Of a stretch of DNA of 41,224 nt, positions 1-7,443 are shown piece after piece. The DNA comes from JOPF133 sp052144935 (GTDB lineage: Bacteria > Acidobacteriota > Terriglobia > Bryobacterales > Bryobacteraceae). Each line of letters begins with the position of its first letter. Within the stretch, counting starts at the first letter, position 1. A program made the translations under genes and the position numbers. The notes beneath the pieces are model-generated. The model made no database searches. It saw only the letters and a list, made by a program, of their open reading frames with translations, and was not told the DNA's origin. The stretch is from positions 1 to 41,224 of the forward strand of contig JBKQPR010000133.1 of assembly GCA_052144935.1 (NCBI GenBank). The letters are read 5' to 3'.

Positions 1-239
1 GCAAGGCACCCATTGATGCTACCTCCATGTTCCGTACGAAGCAAGCAGGGAGGACTTTTCTGCGAGCAAGGGCTGCACCCATAGAGACGCGAAGCGTCCG
101 CCGCGCCAGCGGCTTACTTGAAACGGCGATCCGGGAGGTGTGCGCCGACTGTCGGTGCGGATTACTCCCCACCAGTCCCCTTGTGCCCCTTGACCACGCC
201 AGGCGCTCTTGAGGCGAATTCTCTGGCAGAGTTGAGGCG

Positions 240-455
240 ATGCAGGTTCCGGAATTCGTTGAGGCTCGGGCGGACGTCACCATGGGGAAACCCCGTCTCA
301 AAGGGACCCGAATTCCCGTCTATTCGATTCTGGAGAAGCTTGCCGCCGCTGAGACGAGCGAGATCATCCTGGCTGCATATCCGCAACTCAGGCCTGAGCA
401 TATCAAGGCTAGCCTCGAATATGCGGCCCGTCTTGCTGCCGATTGCTGCCGATGA
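240..455 (+). CDS. DUF433-family antitoxin-like protein
   Basis: A 71-residue protein of the DUF433 type, small winged-helix-like proteins that usually act as antitoxin or DNA-binding partner of a DUF5615 PIN-like toxin. The family signature is visible as GKPRLKGTRIPV (residues 16-27), followed by a helical part with ILEKLAAAET and ILAAYPQLRPEHI, the usual order in this family. The ATG at 240 is the natural start. The remains of a DUF5615 gene begin 18 nt after the stop, which is the usual operon arrangement. The antitoxin frame looks intact although its partner is broken. The C-terminal end (ADCCR) is short and may be slightly altered. The family assignment is from recall of the motif; the antitoxin role is inferred from the partner. 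Confidence 0.8.
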   Translation: MQVPEFVEARADVTMGKPRLKGTRIPVYSILEKLAAAETSEIILAAYPQLRPEHIKASLEYAARLAADCCR

Positions 456-473
456 GATCGTCCTCGCAACCCG

Positions 474-685
474 GTGAAGCTTTTTCTGGACGAAAACCTC
501 TCTCCACAGCATGCCCTTGAGCTGAGAACGGAGGGCCACGACGCTATTGCGGTCCTGGAGGTTGGCCTCTCAGGCGCCACCGGCGAACCGGTCCTGCGCT
601 TCGCTGTTTGCACGGTCGCGTACTCGTGACATTGGATGCCGATTTCGCTAATCAGTTGGGAGATCCCCCGGCTCTGCCGGGATAG
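474..685 (+). pseudogene. DUF5615 PIN-like toxin, frameshifted
   Basis: Starts with GTG at 474 and reads MKLFLDENLSPQHALEL, the classic start of DUF5615 PIN-like toxins, with the conserved acidic DEN motif. After RFAVC the frame runs into a TGA at about 627. Dropping back one base near 612 restores the expected second half, GRVLVTLDADFANQLGDP, including the family's LVTLDADF core, and then a stop at 683-685. A single-base deletion near 612 therefore separates the two halves, and the toxin should be inactive. The protein is also short at its C-terminus, because GC-rich repeats begin immediately after. It lies directly downstream of the DUF433 gene. The alternative that the shift is a sequencing error cannot be excluded. 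Confidence 0.8.
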
Positions 686-686
686 A

Positions 687-758
687 GGCGCCCTCTGGGG
701 CGCCCTCTGGGCCCGGAGCCGGGGTGCCCCCTGGGCCGGAGCCGGGGTGCCCCCTGGG
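687..758. repeat. GC-rich short tandem repeats
   Basis: Two adjacent tandem duplications: a 12-bp unit (ggcgccctctgg) at 687-698 and 699-710, then a 23-bp unit at 713-735 and 736-758 with both copies identical. They lie exactly between the broken DUF5615 gene and the propeller remnant, so they mark the junction where sequence was lost on both sides. Confidence 0.85.
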
Positions 759-764
759 CCCGGC

Positions 765-1199
765 AAACCGTACCGCCTCCACGACACCGCCTTCTCCGAA
801 GGCGACGGAGAGGTGTCGCCGGACGGCCGTTGGCTGGCATATAGTTCCACGGAGTCGGGATCGTATGAGGTCTACGTTCAACCCTTTCCGGGTCCTGGCG
901 GTAAGGTGCGCATCTCCACGGCAGGCGGCCAGTCGCCACGCTGGTCGAAAAACGGCCGAGAGCTGTTCTACCGCGACGGTGCGAACGTAATGTCGGTCGA
1001 AGTGCAGACCTCGCCGCAGTTCCGCGCGGGCATCCCCAACCAGCTCTTCGCGCAGAGGGGCGGGGACACCTGGGATGTGGCCCCCGACGGCAGACGATTC
1101 CTGTTCGAACAGGTGCCCTCCGAAGCGGGTACCAGAGAAATGGCCGTCGTGGTGAACTGGTTCGAGGAACTGCGGCGGCGGGTGCCGGCCGGGAAATAA
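765..1199 (+). pseudogene. C-terminal fragment of TolB/WD40-like beta-propeller
   Basis: About 144 residues matching the end of the PD40/TolB-like beta-propeller that is fused to Ser/Thr kinases or winged-helix domains in acidobacteria. Typical blades are readable: GEVSPDGRWLAYSS, YEVYVQPFPGPGGKVRIS, SPRWSKNGRELFYRDG, WDVAPDGRRFLF, ending VVVNWFEELRRR. Nothing upstream encodes the kinase or the earlier blades; the reading frame instead runs back through GC-rich repeats into DUF5615 debris. I read it as a truncated remnant, not a complete gene. The only in-frame start, near 636, lies inside the DUF5615 remnant. Confidence 0.8.
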
Positions 1200-1219
1200 C
1201 CGCGCGGCTATCATGAGGC

Positions 1220-1873
1220 ATGCGCTGGACGCTCATCTTCCTGTGCGCCTCCGTCCTGCTCGCGCAAGGCGGCACCGACCCGAAGCCCAAGCCCGAGGAT
1301 TACGAGGCGCACGGGCAAGCCAAAAGCGCCGCCATCGGAGCGGAGTTTATGGTCCACAGCTTCTCGGGGCGTGGCATGACGTACCTGGCGCCGGATTACC
1401 TGGTGGTGGAAGTGGCGCTGTATCCGCCCAAGGGCTCCGAAATCGAAGTGCACGCTGGTGCTTTTGCCCTGCGCCTGAACGGCAAAAAGACCCCGCTCAC
1501 GCCGGCGGGCATCGAGATGGTGCAGGCCTCGCTGCAGCATCCCGAATGGCGAGAGACGCCGCGACTGGAAGCCGGCGCCGGGATTGGGGATGCCGGAGTG
1601 ATTTTGGGGGCGCCGCGCCCGGCGCAGGTCCCCGGCCAACCGCCCCGGACCGGCCAGCCGCTGCCGGCTCCCCCGGATGCCGATCCGGGGGTCGCGGGCG
1701 TTCCGCGCACGCCTCCGGTGACGGCCGCGGAGTTGCTGGTGCAGACGGCCCTGCAGGAGGGCAAGCATCACTTGCCCGCGAGCGGCTTCCTGTTTTTTCC
1801 GTATCGGGGCAAGGCCGGTTCGCTGAAGACAGTGGAACTGCTGTTTGAGGACGCGGCGGTGAAGCTGCGGTAG
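1220..1873 (+). CDS. Secreted hypothetical protein
   Basis: A 217-residue protein with a short signal peptide (RWTLIFLCASVLLAQG, cleavage near residue 16). The middle is rich in Pro, Gly and Ala (about residues 130-165), which suggests an unstructured linker between a beta-rich N-terminal part and a C-terminal part ending GSLKTVELLFEDAAVKLR. I recognise no named domain. A weak GAGG precedes the ATG at 1220; an overlapping ATG at 1213 is in another frame. It is probably an exported acidobacterial protein of unknown role. Downstream is a gene-poor stretch with GTAC palindromes, so it is likely monocistronic. Confidence 0.7.
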   Translation: MRWTLIFLCASVLLAQGGTDPKPKPEDYEAHGQAKSAAIGAEFMVHSFSGRGMTYLAPDYLVVEVALYPPKGSEIEVHAGAFALRLNGKKTPLTPAGIEMVQASLQHPEWRETPRLEAGAGIGDAGVILGAPRPAQVPGQPPRTGQPLPAPPDADPGVAGVPRTPPVTAAELLVQTALQEGKHHLPASGFLFFPYRGKAGSLKTVELLFEDAAVKLR

Positions 1874-1937
1874 TAGGGCGGGCAATCCTGGGACGCTCCC
1901 CTGGGGTCGCCGCCTTCCCGGCGCTCGCACTGGCGCT

Positions 1938-1960
1938 AAACCGGTACAAAGTACCCGTTT
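1938..1960. promoter_or_regulatory. GTAC-centred near-palindrome, copy 1
   Basis: aaaccggtac-aaa-gtacccgttt: 10-bp arms with one mismatch and a 3-nt centre. It closely resembles the perfect palindrome 54 bp downstream, so the two look like paired operator sites. The binding protein is unknown. Confidence 0.5.
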
Positions 1961-1991
1961 TCACCCCGTAAGTTATTGATTCCTGGTTAAA

Positions 1992-2014
1992 GAACCGGTA
2001 CTCAGTACCGGTTC
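1992..2014. promoter_or_regulatory. GTAC-centred perfect palindrome, copy 2
   Basis: gaaccggtac-tca-gtaccggttc: perfect 10-bp arms with a 3-nt centre. It shares the ccggtac/gtacc half-site with the element at 1938-1960 and follows an AT-rich segment. No T-tract follows, so an operator is more likely than a terminator. Confidence 0.55.
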
Positions 2015-2453
2015 TCCCGCCGGCGCTTCCGACCGGTGGGCCGATAAGTCTGGCACGCCCCCGACCGTCCAGCACGGCGTGGGCATAGCTGAACAGCCAG
2101 GGGTCGGCACCCGGCCCAACAGGGACCGCAGCATGTCGTTGGTCCCGGCGTGGAACTTTCACCCGCGCCCGCAGGGTTTTGGTTTCGGCGTGCAGGCGCG
2201 AGCCGCCCCACGGAAGGCCCCCCATTGCCAATCTCCCAGCCGACTTTCAGGCGGCCGTTCCGGGCCAGGCGCAAGTCTGCGCTCCCGGCAGGCGCCGGCT
2301 GAAAGCCGGGCCCAGAGGGCACCCGGAGGGCACCCCGCCAGGATTTGTTTTTGGTGTGCGCGGCCCTGGCTCGCAGCGGAGCCGCGCAAGGATCCGACCG
2401 TAGGTGGCTGCCCCACGGTAGACAGGCGTACAATGGGGCGGGGTGAGGATCAC

Positions 2454-3320
2454 ATGGCTTTTTGCACGACTTGCGGCGCCACGGTAACGGGCGCATTTTG
2501 CAATCAATGCGGCACGCGGGTAAACGCCGCAGCTCCCTCTTCGGCGGGGGCTTCCGCGGGGCCCGCGCAACCTGCTGCCGCGCCGCCCGCGCAACCCGCC
2601 GCCGGGCCGCTCGCGCAGCCCGCCGCACCTCCTTACGGCGCCCAGCCGGCCCCGCGCAAAACCAGCCCGCTCGTCTGGGTGCTGGTCGTCATCCTGGGCC
2701 TCTTCGTGCTTTTTGGGATCGGCATCGCCGGCCTCGGGTTTTTCGTGGCGCACAAGGTCCACCAGGCCGGTATCGATCCCGACCTTTGGCGGCGCAATCC
2801 GGGATTGGCGGTGGGCAAACTGCTCGCGGCCACCAATCCCAATCTGGACGTGGTGCGCACCGACGATAACGCCGGCACCATCACTCTGCGCGACCGCCGG
2901 ACGGGCAAGGAAACCACCATCACGTTCGACCAGGCGCGCCAGGGCAAGTTCAGCATCCGCACCGAAGACGATAACGGCAAGACGGCCAGCGTCGAATTCG
3001 GCGGCTCCGGCAGCAAACCGCCGGCGTGGGTGCCGGATTATCCCGGGTCGCACCCGACCTATTCCATCAAGGGATCGGCGGATTCCGGCGAGGAAGGCGG
3101 CAACTTCACCTTCACCACCGACGACCCTGCTTCCAAGGTGATGGCCTTCTATCAGGACAAGACCAGGGAGATGGGCATGGAAGCCAAGGTCGCCACTACC
3201 ACCCCCGATGGCGGAATGCTGGTGGCGGCCCGCGAAGACGATGACCGCTCGCTCACCATCGTGGTAGGGGGCAATTCCGGCCAGACCACCGTCAACGTGA
3301 CGTACGCCCGCAAGCGTTGA
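2454..3320 (+). CDS. Zinc-ribbon, single-pass membrane protein
   Basis: A 288-residue protein. The N-terminus is a zinc ribbon with Cys pairs at C4/C7 and C16/C19 (FCTTCG...FCNQCG). A Pro/Ala-rich linker with AQPAA-type repeats spans about residues 26-68. One strong transmembrane helix covers residues 73-98 (LVWVLVVILGLFVLFGIG), followed by a soluble domain of about 190 residues rich in Asp, Thr and Gly, with TITLRDRRTGKETTITFDQ and a later DDPASKVMAFYQDK block. The start at 2454 is preceded by GGTGAGGA at good spacing; the frame is open further upstream but without protein-like sequence. Such proteins are common in acidobacteria with no established role. Confidence 0.8.
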   Translation: MAFCTTCGATVTGAFCNQCGTRVNAAAPSSAGASAGPAQPAAAPPAQPAAGPLAQPAAPPYGAQPAPRKTSPLVWVLVVILGLFVLFGIGIAGLGFFVAHKVHQAGIDPDLWRRNPGLAVGKLLAATNPNLDVVRTDDNAGTITLRDRRTGKETTITFDQARQGKFSIRTEDDNGKTASVEFGGSGSKPPAWVPDYPGSHPTYSIKGSADSGEEGGNFTFTTDDPASKVMAFYQDKTREMGMEAKVATTTPDGGMLVAAREDDDRSLTIVVGGNSGQTTVNVTYARKR

Positions 3321-3326
3321 ACGCGG

Positions 3327-3512
3327 CTATCCGTGGCCGAAGTACATCAGCCAGCCCAGGCCGAACAGGGCGATCAGGAAGCAGATGAAAGTGTAGACGC
3401 CGTACTGGAGGCGCTCGCTGTCGTTGCGCTTGGTGACCACGCCCAGCACCACGGAGGTAAACAAGGAGAACAGAATGGCAGCCTCGAAGTGCGACAGGTT
3501 CATCTTGGGCAT
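3327..3512 (-). CDS. Small two-helix membrane protein
   Basis: A 61-residue protein starting MPKMNLSHFEAAILF, with two hydrophobic helices (about 9-26 and 38-58) separated by the polar segment TKRNDSERLQYG. Its ATG overlaps the TGA of the upstream gene at 3512 (ATGA type), so the two are translationally coupled. No family is recognised. It is the last gene of a probable minus-strand operon and ends 7 nt from the convergent zinc-ribbon gene. Confidence 0.75.
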   Translation of the reverse strand: MPKMNLSHFEAAILFSLFTSVVLGVVTKRNDSERLQYGVYTFICFLIALFGLGWLMYFGHG

Positions 3513-3928
3513 CAGTCTTTTCTCCGCGCCGCGATTTCGAAGGCGTCCACCATGGCCAGCAGGTTCAGCAATCCGGCAGTGACCAGAAACTTGGTGCCGT
3601 AATCGTGAACCGCGCCGGCCATGTCGGGCTGGTTGTAGCCCAGCCAGACGGTCAACAGGTAGAGGATCCCGGAGCAAACGTCGCCGATGAAGCCGCCGGT
3701 GTTGATCAGAATGGTGAGCAGGTCGCCCGAGGCCGGCTGGAACATGGCCCCGCGCATCATCAGGCCGCACACGAACATGCTGGTGATGGAGAGCAACAGC
3801 AGGAGTCCGCGCCCGTTCTTCTTGAGCAGGAAATGCCCGCCGCCCGGAATCAGCCAACCCAGCGCCAGAGCCGGAGCCCAGGCGCCCACCGGAGGCATCG
3901 GTTGCCTCTCTTCTTTTTCCTTCGCCAT
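3512..3928 (-). CDS. DUF6677-like membrane protein
   Basis: A 138-residue polytopic membrane protein. After a short charged, Pro-containing N-terminus comes LGWLIPGGGHFLLKKNGRGLLLLLSI, a pattern found in small acidobacterial membrane proteins that I recall as DUF6677. About four transmembrane helices follow the order helix, GLMMRG loop, helix, helix. The C-terminus is basic (ARRKD). The gene is coupled to the 61-residue membrane protein by a start/stop overlap and follows the beta-barrel gene after 36 nt, so the three may be co-transcribed. The function is unknown and the DUF number is from memory. Confidence 0.75.
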   Translation of the reverse strand: MAKEKEERQPMPPVGAWAPALALGWLIPGGGHFLLKKNGRGLLLLLSITSMFVCGLMMRGAMFQPASGDLLTILINTGGFIGDVCSGILYLLTVWLGYNQPDMAGAVHDYGTKFLVTAGLLNLLAMVDAFEIAARRKD

Positions 3929-3964
3929 TTTCCTTTGAGTTTAGCAGGTCTCGGAGAGCGCGCC

Positions 3965-4588
3965 TTAAAAGGTATAGCTGACGCCGAATAGTGGAGTGAA
4001 TTGCTCGAAGACTCCGCGCGCCGTATTGTGCGGCGCCGGAACGATCTGCTGCCGGGGGAAGGTAGTCAGATAGTCGCGGAATTCGGCTCGCAGGAGCATG
4101 TGCGGCATAGGGCGGTATTTCACGCCTCCGCCGGCGCTGAAGACGACTTTCCAGACATCGTTGGTGGTGAGGCTGGCGATCTGCGGAATCGGCTGGGGAA
4201 ACGGCGCCGGACCGGCGATGACGTATTCCTTGCCGCCGGCGCCTCCGGCCAGATAGGGCCGCCAACGATGCTCGCGCTTCTTGAAGTGGAACAACGCCTC
4301 GAACGTCAGGGTATCGGAATTGCCCTGTATGTCGGCCTTCACGCCGAGCGCCTGAAGGAAAGGATGACCGTCGTGATACAGGTAGCGGTACTCGGCGGAC
4401 ACGTAATCGGAAAACTCATCACCCACAATTATGCCGGCCGCGAAACGGTTGCGAATGCCCGCCTGCACGGTTTCGGAGGCCGAAAAGATCGTGCCGTCCC
4501 TGTAGATGCCGTATCCGATATCCGCCCCGATTTCGTACTGCTGCCCGAAAGCGGCGCTGGCGAAGAGGATCGCGGCTGCGTACTTCAT
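3965..4588 (-). CDS. Outer-membrane beta-barrel protein
   Basis: A 207-residue protein with a short signal peptide (KYAAAILFASAAFGQ, cut near residue 16) and alternating hydrophobic/polar strands with aromatic girdles, ending GVSYTF with a C-terminal Phe. This fits the small OmpA/OmpW-like eight-stranded barrels. Strand-like segments include AAGIIVGDEFSDYVSAEYRY and VKYRPMPHMLLRAEFRDY. No peptidoglycan-binding domain is attached. It is divergent from the DinB-like gene, with 249 bp between the two starts containing a strong hairpin. Confidence 0.78.
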   Translation of the reverse strand: MKYAAAILFASAAFGQQYEIGADIGYGIYRDGTIFSASETVQAGIRNRFAAGIIVGDEFSDYVSAEYRYLYHDGHPFLQALGVKADIQGNSDTLTFEALFHFKKREHRWRPYLAGGAGGKEYVIAGPAPFPQPIPQIASLTTNDVWKVVFSAGGGVKYRPMPHMLLRAEFRDYLTTFPRQQIVPAPHNTARGVFEQFTPLFGVSYTF

Positions 4589-4721
4589 GGCGGTATTCCG
4601 ATTCCGCCTCCATCATAACGAACCGGCGGATGGCCGGGAGGCGCGGGCGTGGACCGGCCGGTCCGGGCGCTCCAAATGGGAACCGTCCCGGAGCCGGTGT
4701 CCTGTGCCGTTCGAGCACGGA

Positions 4722-4792
4722 GGGTGGGGTGCTTACGCGAACTGGGATTCGCGTTTGCGGCCTGTTGGCAGGCGAAAGCGCCTGCCCCACCC
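4722..4792. repeat. Imperfect inverted repeat with hairpin
   Basis: Outer arms gggtgggg (4722-4729) and ccccaccc (4785-4792) enclose a perfect inner hairpin ggcaggcg-aaag-cgcctgcc (4767-4786). It lies between two divergent genes, so it cannot be a normal terminator. A similar gtgggg/cccac-type element is present at 29223-29299, which suggests a dispersed REP-like family. Confidence 0.6.
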
Positions 4793-4837
4793 GCCGAAAT
4801 GCAATAATGGTCCCGAACCTCCATCAAAAGGACATCT

Positions 4838-5374
4838 ATGAAGCTCTTGACCGCCGCGCTGATGTTTACCGCCGTGGGATCCGCCCAGGACACTCCGGCA
4901 AATCCGCTCGTCACTGTTTCAAAGAACATTTATGCCATTGCCAAGACCGACATTCTTGGTTCCGTGGACAAGATCCCCGACGACCTGTGGTCCTTCCAGC
5001 CGACCAAAGACGTCCGCACCGTCGGGCAGTTGTTCGCCCACATCGCCGATGCCCAGTACGAGTTCTGCGGCGTCGCCGCCGAGGGGAAAAGCGTCGCGAA
5101 GAATATTGAGAAGACTTTCACGACCAAGGCCGAAATCGTGCCCGCACTGAAAGAAGCCTTCGCGTATTGCGATGCCGCCTACGCCAAGATGACCGACACC
5201 ACCGCCGCCGAATTGGAGGGCTTTGGGGGCATGCGGATCACCAAACTCGGGGCCATGGACTTCAACACCGCCCACACCATGGAGCACTATGGCAACCTGG
5301 TCACCTACATGCGGATCAAGGGTATTGTGCCGCCCTCCAGCACTCCCCGGCAGCCCACCGCCAAGAAGAAGTAG
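4838..5374 (+). CDS. Secreted DinB-family protein
   Basis: A 178-residue protein with a signal peptide (KLLTAALMFTAVGSAQ, about 17 residues), followed by a four-helix DinB-like domain. Candidate metal ligands of the DinB triad are H68 (LFAHIADAQYEFC), H146 and H150 (HTMEHYGNL). DinB-fold proteins bind a metal through three His and include bacillithiol- or mycothiol-dependent transferases; here the protein is predicted to be exported and the activity is unknown. AAAAGGA sits at good spacing before the ATG. The C-terminus (RQPTAKKK) is basic. The stop is followed within 4 nt by a 23-bp tandem repeat. Confidence 0.85.
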   Translation: MKLLTAALMFTAVGSAQDTPANPLVTVSKNIYAIAKTDILGSVDKIPDDLWSFQPTKDVRTVGQLFAHIADAQYEFCGVAAEGKSVAKNIEKTFTTKAEIVPALKEAFAYCDAAYAKMTDTTAAELEGFGGMRITKLGAMDFNTAHTMEHYGNLVTYMRIKGIVPPSSTPRQPTAKKK

Positions 5375-5377
5375 CGG

Positions 5378-5515
5378 AGCGAATTGGCCGCGGAAGGACG
5401 GGCCAATCGGCCGCGGAAGGACGGGCGAATTGGCCGACGAAGGAAGGGCCAATCGGCCGCGGAAGGACGGGCGAATTGGTCGGCGAAGGACGGGCCAATC
5501 GGCCGCGGAAGGAAA
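5378..5515. repeat. Six-unit 23-bp tandem repeat
   Basis: Six back-to-back 23-bp units (5378, 5401, 5424, 5447, 5470, 5493). Units alternate between a form with gcgaattgg and a form with gccaatcgg followed by a shared cgcggaaggacg-like part, giving a 46-bp higher-order period. The cggccg and ggccaat blocks make the units partly self-complementary. It fills the space between the DinB-like stop and the dehydrogenase gene. There are no spacers, so this is not a CRISPR. Confidence 0.92.
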
Positions 5516-5556
5516 CTCGCCTGGCTCCGCAGTGTGCGGCCGGGAACCTGCCTGTC

Positions 5557-7428
5557 ATGAGTGAGAATCCTGTTGACGAATTCGCGCGCGCGAGGCTTCG
5601 GCCACCTTTGGCCTCTACTCGCACGCATGGAAAACCGGGGATTCTCCGGCATCCCACAGGAGCGGCCTCGGCGGTAACCACCCTGGCGACGGCGTTCCTC
5701 CTCTTCCCGGCGGCCGTGTGGGGTGCGGATGGAGCAAAGTCATTCAAAGAGCGGTGCGCGGGTTGTCACGGGAGCGACGCTCGGGGTAGCGGGCAGGGGC
5801 CCGGCCTCGCGGGGAATCCGCGGCTGAGCGGACAATCGGTAGAGCAGTTGCGGGAGCTGGTCGAGCGGGGGTTTCCGAACTCCGGGATGCCGGCTTTCGA
5901 TTTGCCGCCGGAGGAGTTGAATGCCCTCGCCAGTTTCGTGCGGAGCCTGAACGCCGGGGTGACGGTTGGGCCGGCTGCCGGGAAACTGGTCGCATGGGGG
6001 AAGCCTGTGCCGGGGGACTGGCTCACTTACAACGGGAAGTTGAGCGCGAACCGGTACAGCGATTTGAAACAAATCCACACGGGGAATGCCGGCGGGCTGC
6101 GCCTGAAGTGGATCTTTCCAATTCCCTACTACGGGCTGGAAACCACGCCGCTAGAGGCGGGCGGAGCGATGTACGTCACCGGGCCGAACCAGGTATTTGC
6201 GATCGACGCTTTGACCGGAAACCAGATCTGGAAGTACTCGCGGCCGCTCACTCGCGGACTGACGGGCGATGCGGCGCTGGGGACGAATCGCGGAGTGGCG
6301 ATCCGTGACGGCAAGGTGTTCTACGAGACGGACAATGCCCACCTGCTGGCGCTGGACCGCGCCACGGGTGAGCTGGTATGGGAGAAGACCATGCCCGAGG
6401 AGTTGCAGCATTACGGGGGGACCATGGCGCCGCTGGTGGTGCGAGACACCGTGATCGCCGGGGTTGCGGGGGCGGATCAGGGAATCCGCGGATTCATCGC
6501 GTGCTACAAAGCGGAGACCGGGGAGCTGCTCTGGCGGCACTGGACGGTGCCGCGGAAAGGCGAGCGGGGATCGGAGACGTGGCAGGGAAGCGAGCCGCTG
6601 CGGGGAGGCGGATCGACGTGGTTGACGGGATCCTATGACGAGGCCACCGATACGCTGTACTGGCCGACCGGGAACCCTTTCCCGGATGGCGACGATCGGG
6701 GCCGCGGTGGAGACAATCTGTTCACCAACTGCATCCTGGCGTTGGATCCGCATACGGGCGAGCTGAAATGGCATTACCAATTCACGCCGCACGATGTGAG
6801 GGACCGCGACGCCACCGAGCCGCCGGTACTGGTGGACGCCGCGTATCGCGGGAAGGCGCGGAAGTTGCTGCTGCACGCGGACCGGAACGGTTTCTTCTAT
6901 GTCCTGGACCGGACCAACGGAGAGTTGCTGCTCGCCCAGCCGTTCCTGAGGAGAGTGGATTGGGCCACCGGGATCGGGGCGGACGGACGGCCTCGGGTGA
7001 CAGCCCCGAAGGGATGCCCGGACGATGCGGCGAACTGGAGCTCGGCGGCATTCAGCCCGGTGACCCGGCTGTACTACTTCCTGGCTCTGGAGGAGTGCAC
7101 CGGGAGCCCGCTGGGTTATCCGGACCAGACCGGACAGCGGTTTCTGCGGGCCATCGATATCGAAACCGGGAAGATCGTTTGGGAGGTGTCGCAGCCGGGA
7201 CCGGCGAAAGCCAAGACCTGGTCGGGGGTGCTGGCGACCGCCGGCGGAGTAGTTTTCTACGGGAAGCCGAACGGAGGATTCGAGGCGGTGGATGCGCGGG
7301 ATGGGAAGATGCTGTGGCGGTTTGAGACGAATGCGCGGATGAAGGCTTCGCCGATGACCTTCGAGTTCGGGGGGAAGCAGTACGTGGCAGTGGCGGCGGG
7401 GCCGAACATCCTGTGCTTTGGTTTGTGA
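5557..7428 (+). CDS. Cytochrome c-PQQ propeller dehydrogenase
   Basis: About 623 residues. A predicted signal sequence (TTLATAFLLFPAAVWGADG, residues 41-59) is followed by a class I cytochrome c domain with heme motif C67-A-G-C70-H71 and a Met ligand candidate in NSGMPAF. From about residue 145 it is an eight-bladed PQQ-dependent alcohol-dehydrogenase-like propeller, with repeated blade signatures (DALTGNQIWKY, DRATGELVWEK, DPHTGELKWHY, DIETGKIVWEV, DARDGKMLWRF) and the PQQ-ADH block YWPTGNPFPDGDD...RGGDNLFTN. It would oxidise a periplasmic substrate, possibly an alcohol or sugar, and pass electrons to the fused heme. The heme domain is N-terminal, whereas classic quinohaemoprotein ADHs carry it at the C-terminus. 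The first 35 residues come from an inverted repeat, so the start is uncertain. The stop is convergent with the ThuA-like gene. Confidence 0.85.
   Translation: MSENPVDEFARARLRPPLASTRTHGKPGILRHPTGAASAVTTLATAFLLFPAAVWGADGAKSFKERCAGCHGSDARGSGQGPGLAGNPRLSGQSVEQLRELVERGFPNSGMPAFDLPPEELNALASFVRSLNAGVTVGPAAGKLVAWGKPVPGDWLTYNGKLSANRYSDLKQIHTGNAGGLRLKWIFPIPYYGLETTPLEAGGAMYVTGPNQVFAIDALTGNQIWKYSRPLTRGLTGDAALGTNRGVAIRDGKVFYETDNAHLLALDRATGELVWEKTMPEELQHYGGTMAPLVVRDTVIAGVAGADQGIRGFIACYKAETGELLWRHWTVPRKGERGSETWQGSEPLRGGGSTWLTGSYDEATDTLYWPTGNPFPDGDDRGRGGDNLFTNCILALDPHTGELKWHYQFTPHDVRDRDATEPPVLVDAAYRGKARKLLLHADRNGFFYVLDRTNGELLLAQPFLRRVDWATGIGADGRPRVTAPKGCPDDAANWSSAAFSPVTRLYYFLALEECTGSPLGYPDQTGQRFLRAIDIETGKIVWEVSQPGPAKAKTWSGVLATAGGVVFYGKPNGGFEAVDARDGKMLWRFETNARMKASPMTFEFGGKQYVAVAAGPNILCFGL
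5563..5646. repeat. Imperfect 84-bp inverted repeat over a gene start
   Basis: Arms gagaatcc (5563-5570) and ggattctc (5639-5646) are exact complements. Inner parts pair partially, ending in an inner ggcc-acctttg-gcc loop. The element overlaps the first codons of the dehydrogenase gene, where the translation has no protein-like character. It looks like a REP/MITE-type palindrome that moved into the 5' end of the gene. Confidence 0.55.
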
Positions 7429-7443
7429 GGTTTGTGAGGGAGC

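Larger units (their letters stand above)
1874..2453. other. 580-bp gene-poor stretch before zinc-ribbon gene
   Basis: No convincing gene was found on either strand. It holds an AT-richer part with two GTAC-centred palindromes (listed separately). The 2080-2400 part has translations such as GWEIGNGG and FSYAHAVLDG on the minus strand, in different frames, that may be relics of a decayed gene but cannot be assigned. Confidence 0.5.

Noticed and set aside
2079..2453. Upstream extension of the zinc-ribbon protein by 125 residues
   Set aside because: The extension is Arg/Pro-rich and lacks protein character; ATG 2454 has an SD and starts directly at the zinc ribbon.
5378..5515. CRISPR array
   Set aside because: The units are contiguous without unique spacers, and no cas genes are present; it is a tandem repeat.
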